Shown: positions 34,190 through 43,912, counted from the stretch's first letter. The stretch is DNA of 64,000 nt from Methanosarcina siciliae T4/M (GCF_000970085.1 NZ_CP009506.1:3410001-3474000); one strand, 5' to 3'. Numbers and translations are program-made. Notes: generated by a model not told the origin, from the letters alone.

Positions 34190-35824
34190 TCAGAATTTGC
34201 ACACAAGGTTTCCTAGTTCTATTGAAAAGGTCTCATAGTTTACGGAATAATCAATGGGGCATTCAATAACCACCAATTTGTTCAGGGAAAAAGCTTTTTC
34301 GAGAACTTCTGAAAGATCTTCGCCTTCTTCGACCTTCAGGCCTGTTGCCCCGAAACTTTCTGCAAAACGGACAAAGTCAGGGTTTCCGTAGTCAAGGGCA
34401 AAGTCTTCAAAATGCAGCTTCTTCTGCTTCCACTTTATGAAGCCAAAGGCATTGTCGTTGAGTATGAGGACAACAAGAGGGACCCTGTAGCGGACTGCAG
34501 TTTCAAGCTCCTGGCAGTTCATCATGAAGCCTCCATCTCCGCAGACGGCAAGTACGCGGCGTTCGGGGTGAAGAAGTTTTGCAACAATCCCTGCCGAGAA
34601 CCCTGCTCCCATTGTAGCAAGGGCATTGTCCAGCAGCACGGTATTGGGAGCATAGGCCTTGTAAAGTCGGGAGAACCATAGCTTGTATATCCCGTTATCA
34701 AGCGAAATGATATCTTCGCGCTCAAGCACCTTTCTTACGTTCTGTACAATCTCCTGAGGGAGGGGAGGATAACCTTTCCTGAAAGGAGAATTGATTTTTT
34801 CTTCGATGAAGGCCCTTGTGTTTTCAAAAAAAGGAAACTCTCTCTTTTCCGGAATTCTCGCAGCAATCTCCCGGATTGAGGAGGCAATGTCTCCTATTAC
34901 TTCTACATCCGGATTAAAATACCTGTCAGGTATGGAGTCCACAAAGTCTATATTTATGATCTTCTTGTCCAGATACCTGTTCCAGAGGTAGGGAGGGTAT
35001 TCTACGATATCGTAGCCCACGGTTATTATCAGGTCTGCCCCGTCAATTCCGCAGTTTACGTAATCTCTTGCGTGAATCCCGGTAGCAAAGAGGCTATAGA
35101 GGCAGTCATCAGGGACAACCCCTTTTCCCATCTGTGTATGCACAAGGTAGACGCCGGTTTTTCGGGAAAAATATTCGAGCTCTTCAGTGACCTCCTTCCG
35201 GTTAGCTCCGGAAGAGACGATTATAAGGGGGTTTTTAGCTTCGCGGATCATGTTTGCGGCCATTTCGACGGCTTCAGGGTCAGGAGAAGGAATTTTGATC
35301 TCGCTCCTTTTCTGCACAACTGCATCGGTTTCTTCACCAGCCACATCCTCAGGAAGCTCAAGGTGTACAGCTCCCGGCTTTTGGGCTTCCGCGTGTTTGA
35401 AGGCGTTTCGGATTACTGTGGGGATCATCCCCGGGTCGGAAATCGATACAGCTTTTTTGCAGAGCGGTTCCATCATCCCGACAACGTCTACAAGCTGGAA
35501 ACGGGCCTGCCAGTTGTCCACCAGTGCTTTTTGTCCGGATATGGAGATTAAAGGAGCTCCTATAAGCTGCGCCTGGGCAACGCCTGTAACAAGGTTCGTT
35601 GCTCCTGGTCCGAGAGTTGAAAAACAGACCCCGGCTCTTCCTTTCAGCCTTCCGTAAGCTGCAGCCATGAATGCGGCAGCCTGTTCATGCCTTGTTATAA
35701 TCAGTTTGATATTCGAGTTTCGAAGAGATTCGAGAAGGTCAAGGTTTTCTTCTCCCGGGAGTCCGAAAATATATTCCACGCCTTCTTCTTTTAGCTGGGC
35801 AACAAAAAGGTCCGAAGCTTTCAT
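34190..35824 (-). CDS. ThDP-dependent acetolactate synthase-like enzyme
   Basis: A 544-residue thiamine-diphosphate enzyme. The N-terminal PYR domain has YIFGLPGEENLDLLESL with the catalytic Glu in ITRHEQAAAFMA near 50. The C-terminal PP domain has VCGDGGFMMNCQELETA and LNDNAFGFIKWKQ as the ThDP/Mg site. It resembles the catabolic AlsS or unassigned IlvB-like group; no regulatory IlvN subunit is nearby. ATG 35824 has GGGG 6 nt upstream. An aldehyde dehydrogenase gene lies 215 bp upstream on the same strand, suggesting decarboxylation of a 2-oxo acid followed by aldehyde oxidation. Confidence 0.88.
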   Translation of the reverse strand: MKASDLFVAQLKEEGVEYIFGLPGEENLDLLESLRNSNIKLIITRHEQAAAFMAAAYGRLKGRAGVCFSTLGPGATNLVTGVAQAQLIGAPLISISGQKALVDNWQARFQLVDVVGMMEPLCKKAVSISDPGMIPTVIRNAFKHAEAQKPGAVHLELPEDVAGEETDAVVQKRSEIKIPSPDPEAVEMAANMIREAKNPLIIVSSGANRKEVTEELEYFSRKTGVYLVHTQMGKGVVPDDCLYSLFATGIHARDYVNCGIDGADLIITVGYDIVEYPPYLWNRYLDKKIINIDFVDSIPDRYFNPDVEVIGDIASSIREIAARIPEKREFPFFENTRAFIEEKINSPFRKGYPPLPQEIVQNVRKVLEREDIISLDNGIYKLWFSRLYKAYAPNTVLLDNALATMGAGFSAGIVAKLLHPERRVLAVCGDGGFMMNCQELETAVRYRVPLVVLILNDNAFGFIKWKQKKLHFEDFALDYGNPDFVRFAESFGATGLKVEEGEDLSEVLEKAFSLNKLVVIECPIDYSVNYETFSIELGNLVCKF

Positions 35825-36039
35825 AAAAAACCCCAATTTATTAATCTATCCAAAATATTATTCAACTTTTAATATCAACTTTTACCCTGTTATCCATTTC
35901 GATCCGGATATCGCTGAACCTGGATTGCCGCTGCTGAACTCATATCGTTTTTGTTGAATTCACATATCGCTGCTGCTAAATGCATATGGTATTGCTGAAC
36001 TTATACAACCTGAAAACCGGGTTTTCTGCTTATTTATTC

Positions 36040-37404
36040 TCATTTGTTAACCACGACGGTTTTTATGTTTACAAATTGCTTAAGCCCGTAATATGAAAGC
36101 TCTCTTCCTATCCCGGATTTTTTGACTCCTCCAAAAGGCAGCCTTGGATCGGACTTTACCATTCCGTTGATGGTCACAAAACCCGCCCTTATTCTTTTTG
36201 CCAGCCGCTCAGCTCTCTCCAGGTCTGTAGACCAGACTTCAGCTCCAAATCCAAATTCCGTGGAGTTTGCAATTTCCACAGCTTCATCTTCATCCTTTGC
36301 TATGATTACGGGTGCGATAGGTCCGCAGACCTCAAAATTGCAGGCCTTCATGTCCGCACTGGCAGCAGGGATAAGCGCCGGTCTGAAGAAAAAACCTTTC
36401 GCATGTTCTTCTCCGTACACATGAGGTTCTGAACCTTTTCTTTTTGCATCCTTCAGGATCTTTTCAAGGATGCCTACACACTCCTTTTTTGCCACCGGCC
36501 CGATGTCAGTTTCCTCATCCATGGGGTCCCCTATTTTCAGTTCCTGAATATACAGTTCGAAGGCCTCAATGAAATCCACGACAACATCTTCAATGACGAT
36601 GAACCTCTTGGCTGCAATACAGCTCTGCCCTGCATTGAGGAAACGGGATTCTATCGCAAACTGTGAAGCCCGGTCTATATCCGCATCTTCAAGCACAATG
36701 AAGGGGTCGGACCCTCCAAGTTCCAGCACGAAAGGCTTGACCAACCTTCCGGCAAGCTCTCCGACTTCAGATCCGGCTACCTGGCTCCCGGTGATCGAAA
36801 CCCCATCAACAAGATCCTCATCTATGATTTCCATGGCAGTTTTAGAGTTGATCAGCAGGGTCTTAAACACATTTTCAGGCAGTCCGGCTTCGGTAAAAAC
36901 TTTTTCAATCCCAAGAGCCGACATTGGCACGTTTCCTGCATGCTTCAGCAGGCACACGTTTCCGGCAGTCAGTGCGGGAACTGCAAACCTGAAAGCCTGC
37001 CAGAAAGGGAAGTCCCAGGGCGCGATCCCGAGAATAATTCCCAGAGGCTCAAAGGTGACATAGCTCTTTTCGGCTTCCGTTTCCACAACTTCATCTTTCA
37101 GAAACTCTGCTGAATTTTCCGCGTAATAGTCACAGAGACATGCGCAATTATCAACCTCTCCAAGAGCTTGCCTGATAGGCTTTCCCATTTCTTTTGTGAT
37201 AATTTCGGCGTACGCCCTTTTGTTCTGTCGGAGTACCTCAGCTGCCCGTGCAATATACCTGGTTCTTTCCTCAACCGAAAGCGAGCTCCAGCCTGAAAAA
37301 GTAGCTCTGGACTTTTTGATCTGCTCTTCGCAGTCTCCGAAAGATAATGCATCGAAAATCCAGTTTACTTCTTCAGTATAAGGATTAATAGATTTGATTT
37401 TCAT
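36040..37404 (-). CDS. NAD(P)-dependent aldehyde (succinate-semialdehyde-type) dehydrogenase
   Basis: A 454-residue ALDH superfamily member. It has GIAPWDFPFWQAFRFAVPAL with the conserved Asn of xxPWNFP replaced by Asp (APWDFP), the general base Glu in LELGGSDPFIV near 230, the catalytic Cys in NAGQSCIAAKR near 263 and LPFGGVKKSGIGRE near the C-terminus. Length and motifs fit short GabD-type enzymes. The Asn-to-Asp change in the oxyanion-hole motif is notable. GGGGGGAGG lies just before the ATG. It is probably transcribed with the ThDP enzyme. Confidence 0.9.
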   Translation of the reverse strand: MKIKSINPYTEEVNWIFDALSFGDCEEQIKKSRATFSGWSSLSVEERTRYIARAAEVLRQNKRAYAEIITKEMGKPIRQALGEVDNCACLCDYYAENSAEFLKDEVVETEAEKSYVTFEPLGIILGIAPWDFPFWQAFRFAVPALTAGNVCLLKHAGNVPMSALGIEKVFTEAGLPENVFKTLLINSKTAMEIIDEDLVDGVSITGSQVAGSEVGELAGRLVKPFVLELGGSDPFIVLEDADIDRASQFAIESRFLNAGQSCIAAKRFIVIEDVVVDFIEAFELYIQELKIGDPMDEETDIGPVAKKECVGILEKILKDAKRKGSEPHVYGEEHAKGFFFRPALIPAASADMKACNFEVCGPIAPVIIAKDEDEAVEIANSTEFGFGAEVWSTDLERAERLAKRIRAGFVTINGMVKSDPRLPFGGVKKSGIGRELSYYGLKQFVNIKTVVVNK

Positions 37405-37654
37405 GACCTCCCCCCTAAAAAGAGTCTTTTAGTAATATTGAAATTCCCGCTATTAGAATTTAAGGACAGGTAAAACTCTTAAAAGGAAAATGTGATCAAA
37501 ATTATCTTGAAGTTCCTGTTTCCGGAATGAACTTCCATGTCATCTGGCCAAGTAAAAAATGAACTAAATAACGAAACTATGTTCAGAAGCTGGCAGTAAT
37601 AGTTATAAAACCAGAAATATTAATTATAGAGCACTCAATAAATGGGGGGAAAAT
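37405..37654. other. divergent promoter region
   Basis: Spacer between the minus-strand ALDH gene and the plus-strand lipoprotein gene. ttataaaac near 37602 is a TATA-like element. No gene. Confidence 0.5.
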
Positions 37655-38083
37655 ATGAGAAAAGCATTGCTTGTTTTAATGGTTATTTTTGGCGTATTCC
37701 TGGCAATAGGATGTACAGGTACCGAACAACCGAATGAAACAGGAACTCCAACTGAAAAGATAACTGAAACTGAAGAAATGGCTGCAACCGAAAAAATGAC
37801 TGCAACCGAAGAAATGGCTGCAACCGAGGAGATGACTGCAACCGAAGAAATGGCTGCAACCGAAGAGATGACTGCAACCGAAGAGATGACTGCAACCGAA
37901 GAGATGACTGCAACCGAAGAGATGATGAACGAGACAGAAGAAATGAATGTAAGTGACGTAGGAGGCGCAGAAGAAGAGGAAATTCTAGCTGGAGAGGAAA
38001 TGACAGCTGCAGAGGAAGAAGATAATGAAACTGAAACCGCAACAGAAAGGACCGGAGTAATCCAGGTAACTCCTACCAAATAA
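37655..38083 (+). CDS. repeat lipoprotein with TATEEM/AATEEM tandem hexapeptides
   Basis: A 142-residue lipoprotein: signal peptide with lipobox FLAIGC (Cys 20), a Thr/Pro/Asn-rich stretch, then about nine hexapeptides of the type (T/A)ATEEM between residues about 40 and 90 (18-bp DNA repeats, about 37,770-37,925). An acidic tail follows. The mature protein is extracellular, very acidic and probably unstructured. GGGGGG precedes the ATG. Function unknown; a metal-binding or spacer role is only a guess. Confidence 0.82.
   Translation: MRKALLVLMVIFGVFLAIGCTGTEQPNETGTPTEKITETEEMAATEKMTATEEMAATEEMTATEEMAATEEMTATEEMTATEEMTATEEMMNETEEMNVSDVGGAEEEEILAGEEMTAAEEEDNETETATERTGVIQVTPTK
37770..37925 (+). 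repeat. 18-bp tandem repeats within the lipoprotein gene
   Basis: Units of the form atgactgcaaccgaagag and atggctgcaaccgaagaa follow each other about nine times; the last three are nearly identical, a sign of recent expansion. Confidence 0.85.
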
Positions 38084-38525
38084 ATGATGGATGCGGCAGT
38101 TCAAAACTCTGCTTTTGATTCTAAACAGTTTGCAGTATTAAATATGATAATATTTCAATATGGATGAATAAGGGTTTTCGAAAACAAATGAAGGCGTAAT
38201 TACAGCATTTTAGTCTGATAAACAGAATAAGAAACATTTAAGATCTGTTTCTTGAAAAAAACTTCCATGGATTCCTTTATTCAGTCCATCTAATATTGAA
38301 TGGTTATGTAGATCGATTATTTTTAAATATGTCTTTTTAAATATCTCATCTTTATATCAGTTGAGCTATGCTTATGCTTTTTCGTTTTGTCAAGTTGCCG
38401 AACACCTTAAATAGCCTTATTTTTAGAGTCTTTTGTTATTATGTTTAGAACCTGGTAGGAATTATTATCAAATCAAACTATTATTTATAAACATCTGATA
38501 GATCTGATATTTAAGTGGGGAGACG
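38084..38525. other. intergenic A/T-rich region
   Basis: No gene. TATA-like elements occur near 38320-38345 (tttttaaat, repeated) and at 38485 (atttataaac) before the next lipoprotein. Confidence 0.5.
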
Positions 38526-38804
38526 ATGAGAAGAAAATTTGTTCTTTTGCTAGTTTTATTTAGCGTCTTTATGGCAATAGGATGTACAAGCAACATGGGC
38601 AATAACACTCAAATATCTGCAACTCCAACCGAAACGCCTCCAATCCCAGTTGAAGAACCTGCAACGGTGCCGGATTCAAATGTAATGCCTGAAACCGGAG
38701 GTGAAGGAAAGATTGTTGAAGTATCGATTAAAAATTTTTCCTTTAACCCGGAACCGGTCAAGAAGTTCCATTCTAATTTTTTTGATGTAGTCAAGAAGTT
38801 TTGA
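38526..38804 (+). pseudogene. truncated cupredoxin-type lipoprotein
   Basis: The signal peptide and lipobox (FMAIGC) are closely related to the lipoprotein at 37655. A Thr/Pro linker follows, then VEVSIKNFSFNPEPV, the first strand of a plastocyanin/cupredoxin domain. The protein then breaks off into KKFHSNFFDVVKKF and a stop, so the copper ligands (His, Cys, His, Met) are missing. A direct repeat gtcaagaagtt at about 38758 and 38790 brackets the breakpoint. Probably a deletion derivative of a copper lipoprotein. Confidence 0.7.
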
Positions 38805-39220
38805 AATGGAAGATATTTTAATATGTTGTAATAAATTCAAATTTCAAAAATAAAAGAATTGAATTCCAATTAAAAGGCAAACTTTGTATATTGAATATAT
38901 CACAGTTAAAACTTTCAATTTTTCTTTGTAAAGATTAGGGCCTATACACAGAACAATCGTGGATGATAATATAGGAACTTAAAAGTCTTCTCAGGGGCAA
39001 ATTATTTAAGAAAAACAGTTACCCTTTTAAATCATGATTTATCCTTTCAAGTACAACTTTTCTGCAAGTTCCGGATTTTTCCATTTAAACATTAGTGGCA
39101 GTCCTGCATATTTTCAGTACGATACTGTTAACTTAAATAAACCCAAAGTTTCATGTAGAAAACAGCCGGAAATATACGTTTAAATCAGGAAAAATCAGGA
39201 AATAAAAACAAAATAACAAA
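38805..39220. other. gene-free region after the truncated lipoprotein
   Basis: A/T-rich; no trace of the missing cupredoxin domain found in any frame. Nothing else recognised. Confidence 0.5.
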
Positions 39221-40039
39221 ATGGAAATGACTCCTACAGACCCCCTTTATTTTGGCGTTCTTATTTTTACAGGTGCCTTTGCAGGCATTATCTCAGGGCT
39301 TCTGGGTATAGGGGGAGGCTTTATTATGTCTCCTGTCCAGTACTGGCTTTTGCAGGAAACCGGGATGGACCCGGATCTGGCCATAAGGGCGGCTCTCGGA
39401 ACAAGCCTCTTTGTGATCCTGATAAACGCTATAATTGTTACCCAGAAATATCACAAAAACCATGCAGTGCTCTGGAAACCGGCTCTGATTATGGGAATTT
39501 CCGGTTCGATTGCCAGTTTCGCAGGGGCAGCAGTAGCTTCTTACCTGCCGGCCTCAACCCTGAGTACAATTTTCGGGGTCGTGATCATAATTGGAGCCCT
39601 GAAAACTTATACCACCCCGGCTGTAAAGAAAAAAGAGAAAATTCGCACCAATCAGGTATTTTATATCTTTGGCGGTCTCTTCATAGGCTTTTTTTCAGGT
39701 CTCCTCGGGATTGGGGGAGGAGTAGTCGGAATTCCGGTCATGTTGATTTTTCTGCATTTCGATATGAGAAAAGCTGTCGGGACCTCGGCGGCAATTATGC
39801 TCTTTACCTCTTTCGGAGGGTCAGCCGGATATATTCTCAATGGCTGGGGACAGGCCGGGCTTCCTCCTTATTCTCTTGGCTATATCAATCTCCTGAACTG
39901 GATATTACTTGTAGTCCCCGGGCTTCTTGCGGCAAGAACAGGAGCAGAAGTTGGCCATCTGGTAAACCCGGAATATTTAAAACACCTTTTTGTACTTCTT
40001 ATGGTCTACGTAGGGCTGGAAATGATAGGAGTTATTTGA
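39221..40039 (+). CDS. TauE/SafE-family (DUF81) anion exporter
   Basis: A 272-residue membrane protein with about eight helices. It carries the family's duplicated motif, GLLGIGGGFIMSPVQYWLL in the first half and GLLGIGGGVVGIPVMLIFL in the second. It may export sulfite, sulfoacetate or a related organic anion; the substrate is unknown. The stop lies only 2 bp from the stop of the convergent ABC permease gene. No ribosome-binding site is evident, so it may be leaderless or have a short leader. Confidence 0.92.
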   Translation: MEMTPTDPLYFGVLIFTGAFAGIISGLLGIGGGFIMSPVQYWLLQETGMDPDLAIRAALGTSLFVILINAIIVTQKYHKNHAVLWKPALIMGISGSIASFAGAAVASYLPASTLSTIFGVVIIIGALKTYTTPAVKKKEKIRTNQVFYIFGGLFIGFFSGLLGIGGGVVGIPVMLIFLHFDMRKAVGTSAAIMLFTSFGGSAGYILNGWGQAGLPPYSLGYINLLNWILLVVPGLLAARTGAEVGHLVNPEYLKHLFVLLMVYVGLEMIGVI

Positions 40040-40041
40040 AT

Positions 40042-41211
40042 TCAGGCACTTTCAATAGCTTTTACAGGGTCGAGTTTTGCAGCTTTTCTTGCAGGGTAGA
40101 TACCTGAAATTATGTTTACTATGAAAGCAAAAAAGGCAGCATATAAAAAATTAAGGGGCTTTACCTCAAGAGGAAGGGTCTGAAGTCCGAAATACATTTC
40201 CTGAGGGACTTCGATTTCATAATTCTGCAGGGCAATGGTCACAATGTACCCGAGAATGATGCCGAGCACCAGACCTATGGCTCCGAGGACCAGGGACTGG
40301 AAAAGAAAGACAACCATTATGCTTTTTTGGGAAGCTCCCATCGCTTTCAGGATACCGATTTCCCTTGTCCTCTGAGCAACGATGGTGATAAGGGTATTTG
40401 CAATCCCGAAGCCTGCAATCCCGTAGATCAGAAGATAGAAGATATTCACAAAGATCATCTGGGTGTCAAGGAGGTTGAGAATATCAGCATTTGCTTCGCT
40501 CCAGCTTACGGCATCAAGCCCTGTTTCTTCTTCAATTGAGGCCGCAATGGCTTCAGCCTGGTAGGGGTCTGCAACCCGGACTCCGATGGTGCTCACAACG
40601 CCGGGCTCGTCAAAAAATTCCTGTACCGAATCGAGCCTTGCATAGGTTGTTACCTCGTCCGCAGAAGTACCGGTATGGGTTAGCCCGATAACCTTAAATG
40701 AAGTTGTTTTCGAGCCCGGAAAAACGGCATCCACCCTATCCCCCACACGGACCTCAAGGTTTTCCGCAAGCTTATCCCCGAGCAGAATCCCGTCCCTTGT
40801 GTGGACAAGGGTCATAAAATCCCCCTCTACAACATCCTTGCTCACTCTCATCACATTCTCTTCAGCCACAGGGTCAACTCCCTGAAGAGAAACCCCTTCA
40901 GCATTGTCCCTGTATTCCAGTGCCACCTGGCCCAGGTATTTAGGGGATACGGCTATAATTCCTTCTTTCTCGGCAATTCGGGCAGATGTATGCCTGTAGA
41001 GATGTATGAACTCTTCGTTCTCATCCTGAGGAGTGATGACAATATGTGGATTATTTTCTATGCTTGAGCTTATAAGTTCATCCTGAAAGCCCGAAAGCAT
41101 TGCCATCATCACTGTGATCACTGCAACCGCCAGAGCAACGGCAAGTATGGCAAAAAGGGTCTGCTTTTTTCTGGATAGTACCTGCCTCAAAGCGATTTTC
41201 AGTTCATACAT
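40042..41211 (-). CDS. MacB/FtsX-type ABC transporter permease without an adjacent ATPase
   Basis: A 389-residue permease: N-terminal helix (KKQTLFAILAVALAVAVITV), a large periplasmic MacB-like domain of about 210 residues, and three C-terminal helices with the FtsX-type motif QRTREIGILKAMGASQKSIM. ATG 41211 is chosen because CAGGAG lies about 9 nt upstream; ATG 41241 lacks a site. The family works with an ATPase such as LolD/MacB, usually encoded next door; none is in this part of the window, so the partner must be elsewhere or lost. Confidence 0.9.
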   Translation of the reverse strand: MYELKIALRQVLSRKKQTLFAILAVALAVAVITVMMAMLSGFQDELISSSIENNPHIVITPQDENEEFIHLYRHTSARIAEKEGIIAVSPKYLGQVALEYRDNAEGVSLQGVDPVAEENVMRVSKDVVEGDFMTLVHTRDGILLGDKLAENLEVRVGDRVDAVFPGSKTTSFKVIGLTHTGTSADEVTTYARLDSVQEFFDEPGVVSTIGVRVADPYQAEAIAASIEEETGLDAVSWSEANADILNLLDTQMIFVNIFYLLIYGIAGFGIANTLITIVAQRTREIGILKAMGASQKSIMVVFLFQSLVLGAIGLVLGIILGYIVTIALQNYEIEVPQEMYFGLQTLPLEVKPLNFLYAAFFAFIVNIISGIYPARKAAKLDPVKAIESA

Positions 41212-41489
41212 CTGGATAAACTCCTGGACCCACCCAAACATTAAGAATATTCCGGAGGCAAAACTATTATAAATATTCGAGTAAGTCTGACCTGCATAGC
41301 ATTTTAAACCTTTGAGAAATTTAACTTCTAATTATGTTCAGGTTTTAAGACTTTTAAGTCAATATAAACCATTCTGACAGTTTAGATTTTAAGACTCTTA
41401 TTCATTCTTGGAGGGCTGATTATAAAGCTGTTTCTGATACAGGAAAGAAAAATCCCTTGAATCTCTGATCCCATGCAACCTCATTTGTT

Positions 41490-41866
41490 ATACTGAACCA
41501 TTCATGTCCTGGCAGATTGTAGAATCAAAAAATGAACATTGCGACCTCTATGGGCTTAAAGGTCAAGATAATGTTATTGGTAATGGAACATATGAAAGCA
41601 GAGGCGCCCAAGAAAACAGTATGTTGCAGATGAAATTAGTCCGATTAGTTACCAGATGCATTTCGAACAAAATCCCTCTTTTTGTCACAGATGGGTTGTA
41701 CGTATTTTAACTTCTGTAGAGAGCATGGGAGATTAACGTATGAAGATGAAAGAGGTGTTAAATGTAACAATACACCTGCAAGAGAATGTGGAATTACTGG
41801 TTCAAAGTGGAAACTGCGCGACCTTCTGACATTTAAGGTTGCAAAACATCAACCATATAACAATTG
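41490..41866 (+). pseudogene. transposase remnant of an archaeal DDE insertion sequence
   Basis: Two collinear pieces in different frames. First KIPLFVTDGLYVF, which carries the aspartate of the DDE core (xxVTDGL). Then, after an internal deletion, FNFCREHGRLTYEDERGVKC, NNTPARECGITGSKW and LRDLLTFKVAKH. The second piece is the typical C-terminus (NTPAxExGI..W.L.ELLTFK) of a transposase common in Methanosarcina. Terminal repeats not identified. Dead element. Confidence 0.8.
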
Positions 41867-42090
41867 ACGACCCTTGTTTTTTCTTTCAATAATTTTAACC
41901 ATTCTTTTTCCTGTCAATGGTTCACAGGCGAGGAATATATTGCATATCTCACAACGTTCGTATTCATAATCATACCTGGTTCGTTGCCGGTTCAATTCTC
42001 CTCTAACACATCTCTTCTAATGCATGATTTTTAACAACTGATTTCTACCGCCTAATTACTACTGTCTTATTTTTCTGGTGTAACACCTTC
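41867..42090. other. spacer after the IS remnant
   Basis: T/C-rich DNA without a gene, leading into the duplicated promoter region. Confidence 0.45.
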
Positions 42091-42290
42091 TGTTCACAGT
42101 GTTTACCTGTTTTGCTATAAGAAAAATCTTTTATCATATCAAATGTTATAATTTTCTAAAAAAATAATAATAAACATGTAAATGCATAGAGAATTAGCAG
42201 GTTGAAATAAACGAGCTGCAAGGTAGCTTGAGCACGGTTAACCGGGGCATCTGGAGTCTTTTTAATGGCTTGAATTCCTCCGGTTTGTTG
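42091..42290 (+). promoter_or_regulatory. duplicated ~200-bp promoter/leader region, copy A (importer operon)
   Basis: Homologous over its length to 48983-49180 before the second methyltransferase gene. Shared blocks include gttcacag(t/c)gtttac, ttgctataagaaaaatcttt followed by tatc(a/t)tatcaaatgt, and ttaatggcttgaatt(c/t)ctccggtttg near the 3' end. It probably includes TATA/BRE and regulatory elements as well as a leader. Copy A also has the palindrome CGGTTAACCG near 42235. Confidence 0.65.
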
Positions 42291-42320
42291 AATTATTCCC
42301 ACAAAAAATGAGGATTGTCT

Positions 42321-43895
42321 ATGAATCGGGTTTTTAAGTTCATTTTGGTCATTTTTATGCTGCTTGTTGTAATCGGAGCAAGCGCCTGTACAGATAAAGA
42401 AACGGAAGGGACTGCAGAAGGTGCGGAGTCCGGAGAAGGCTCTCAGGACCTTGTGGTGGGTGTAGGTACGGATGTCAACAGCTGGTACCTTGATATGTTT
42501 GCATCGGGAGACGCACGTTTTGTCTGGGCTCAGGTCTATGAAACCCTTGTGAGGCTTGATTCGGACCTGAACGTTATCCCCGGGCTTGCGGAGTCCTGGG
42601 AAAGTTCTGATGACGGCAAAACCTGGATCTTCCACCTGCGTGAAAATGTGACTTTCCATGACGGGACTCCTTTTAATGCGGATTCGGTTGTTTTCTCTTA
42701 CTCCAACCAGTCCTATGTAAGGCAGGCCGTTTTAAGACCGGTCCAGAGTGTGGAAGCTCTTGACGACCATACCGTGCAATTCGTCCTGGCAAAACCCATG
42801 CCTCTGCCTTTTTACCTGACCCACGTAGCCTGGCCTGTAATGGGTCCGAGCTGCCTTGATGCCGAAGGGAATTTTGTCAAACCCGTTGGGACCGGGCCTT
42901 TCGAGTTTGAATCGCAGGCAAAGGACCAGGAAATAGTGCTCACAAAAAACGAAGCCTACTGGGGAGAAAAGCCGTTGCTTGATAAGGTTACGTTCAAAGT
43001 AATCCCGGAGGCCGCTACGCGGGTAATTGCCCTTGAGACCGGAGAGGTGGACATGATCATCAAGGTTCCTGAGTACGATGTCGCAAGGCTCGAAGCTGAA
43101 GAGGGAATCCGGATACACAGGAAACTCACGACCTTTACGGACTTCCTGCAGTTCAACTGCGAAAAGTCCCCCTTCGATGATACGAGGGTACGCCAGAGTG
43201 TTGCTTATACAATCGATACCGAGACTCTCGTAAACGAAGTGCTTGAAGGTATCGGGGAGCCGGCAGGCGGAAGGGCCTATTCCCCTGTAATGATGTACTC
43301 GGACCCTGACCTTGAGACATATACCCCGGACCTTGATAAGGCAAAGGCTCTCCTTGAGGAAGCCGGATGGAAAGATGCTGATGGGGACGGGATTGCAGAA
43401 AAGGATGGAGAACCCCTGCATGTGACCCTTGTAGTAAGTAAAGGGGTCTGGGCAGCCAGGCATAACCCCATGGCTCAGGTTGTGCAGGGCGCCCTTAAGG
43501 AAATAGGAATGGATGTGGAAATCCAGGTGCTTGATGACGGAGCCATAAGCAAACTCGAAAGCGCTGGAGACTTTGATATGATACTCAGGAGCGGTTATTT
43601 CGTCTGGGGACCTTACCCGAGGCATTTCTTCGTACACCATTCCGGAAACCCCTATTCGCATTACAACAATGAGACCTATGACCAGCTCGTCGACGAAGCC
43701 GATATGACCCTTGATTCGCAGGAGCAGGAAGAGCTCTATCATTCCCTGCAGGTTTTTGTGATCGATGAAGTTCCGGCTTTTTACCTTGTACATGAGGAAA
43801 AGATCGTTGCAACCGGACCTGCGGTAAACGGGTATGTCATAAGTTCCGAAGACCCCTGGCTGAACCTTTCAGGGGTCTACCTGGAAAGAACGTAA
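42321..43895 (+). CDS. ABC importer solute-binding lipoprotein (SBP_bac_5; peptide/nickel class)
   Basis: A 524-residue binding protein: signal peptide with lipobox GASAC, mature start TDKETEG, then DVNSWYLDMFASGDARFVW, the family signature SWESSDDGKTWIFHLRENVTFHDGTPF near 95, and FDDTRVRQSVAYTIDTETLV. It captures an oligopeptide, nickel complex or similar ligand outside the cell. ATG 42321 has GAGG about 9 nt upstream. First gene of a five-gene importer operon. The downstream methyltransferases and DtxR-type regulator make a metal complex or metallophore a reasonable ligand guess. Confidence 0.93.
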   Translation: MNRVFKFILVIFMLLVVIGASACTDKETEGTAEGAESGEGSQDLVVGVGTDVNSWYLDMFASGDARFVWAQVYETLVRLDSDLNVIPGLAESWESSDDGKTWIFHLRENVTFHDGTPFNADSVVFSYSNQSYVRQAVLRPVQSVEALDDHTVQFVLAKPMPLPFYLTHVAWPVMGPSCLDAEGNFVKPVGTGPFEFESQAKDQEIVLTKNEAYWGEKPLLDKVTFKVIPEAATRVIALETGEVDMIIKVPEYDVARLEAEEGIRIHRKLTTFTDFLQFNCEKSPFDDTRVRQSVAYTIDTETLVNEVLEGIGEPAGGRAYSPVMMYSDPDLETYTPDLDKAKALLEEAGWKDADGDGIAEKDGEPLHVTLVVSKGVWAARHNPMAQVVQGALKEIGMDVEIQVLDDGAISKLESAGDFDMILRSGYFVWGPYPRHFFVHHSGNPYSHYNNETYDQLVDEADMTLDSQEQEELYHSLQVFVIDEVPAFYLVHEEKIVATGPAVNGYVISSEDPWLNLSGVYLERT

Positions 43896-43912
43896 GGTGC
43901 AAAGCCCGGAAG

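Noticed and set aside
42732..43793. 353-codon antisense frame within the solute-binding protein gene
   Set aside because: Mirror of a well-supported gene; no family features.
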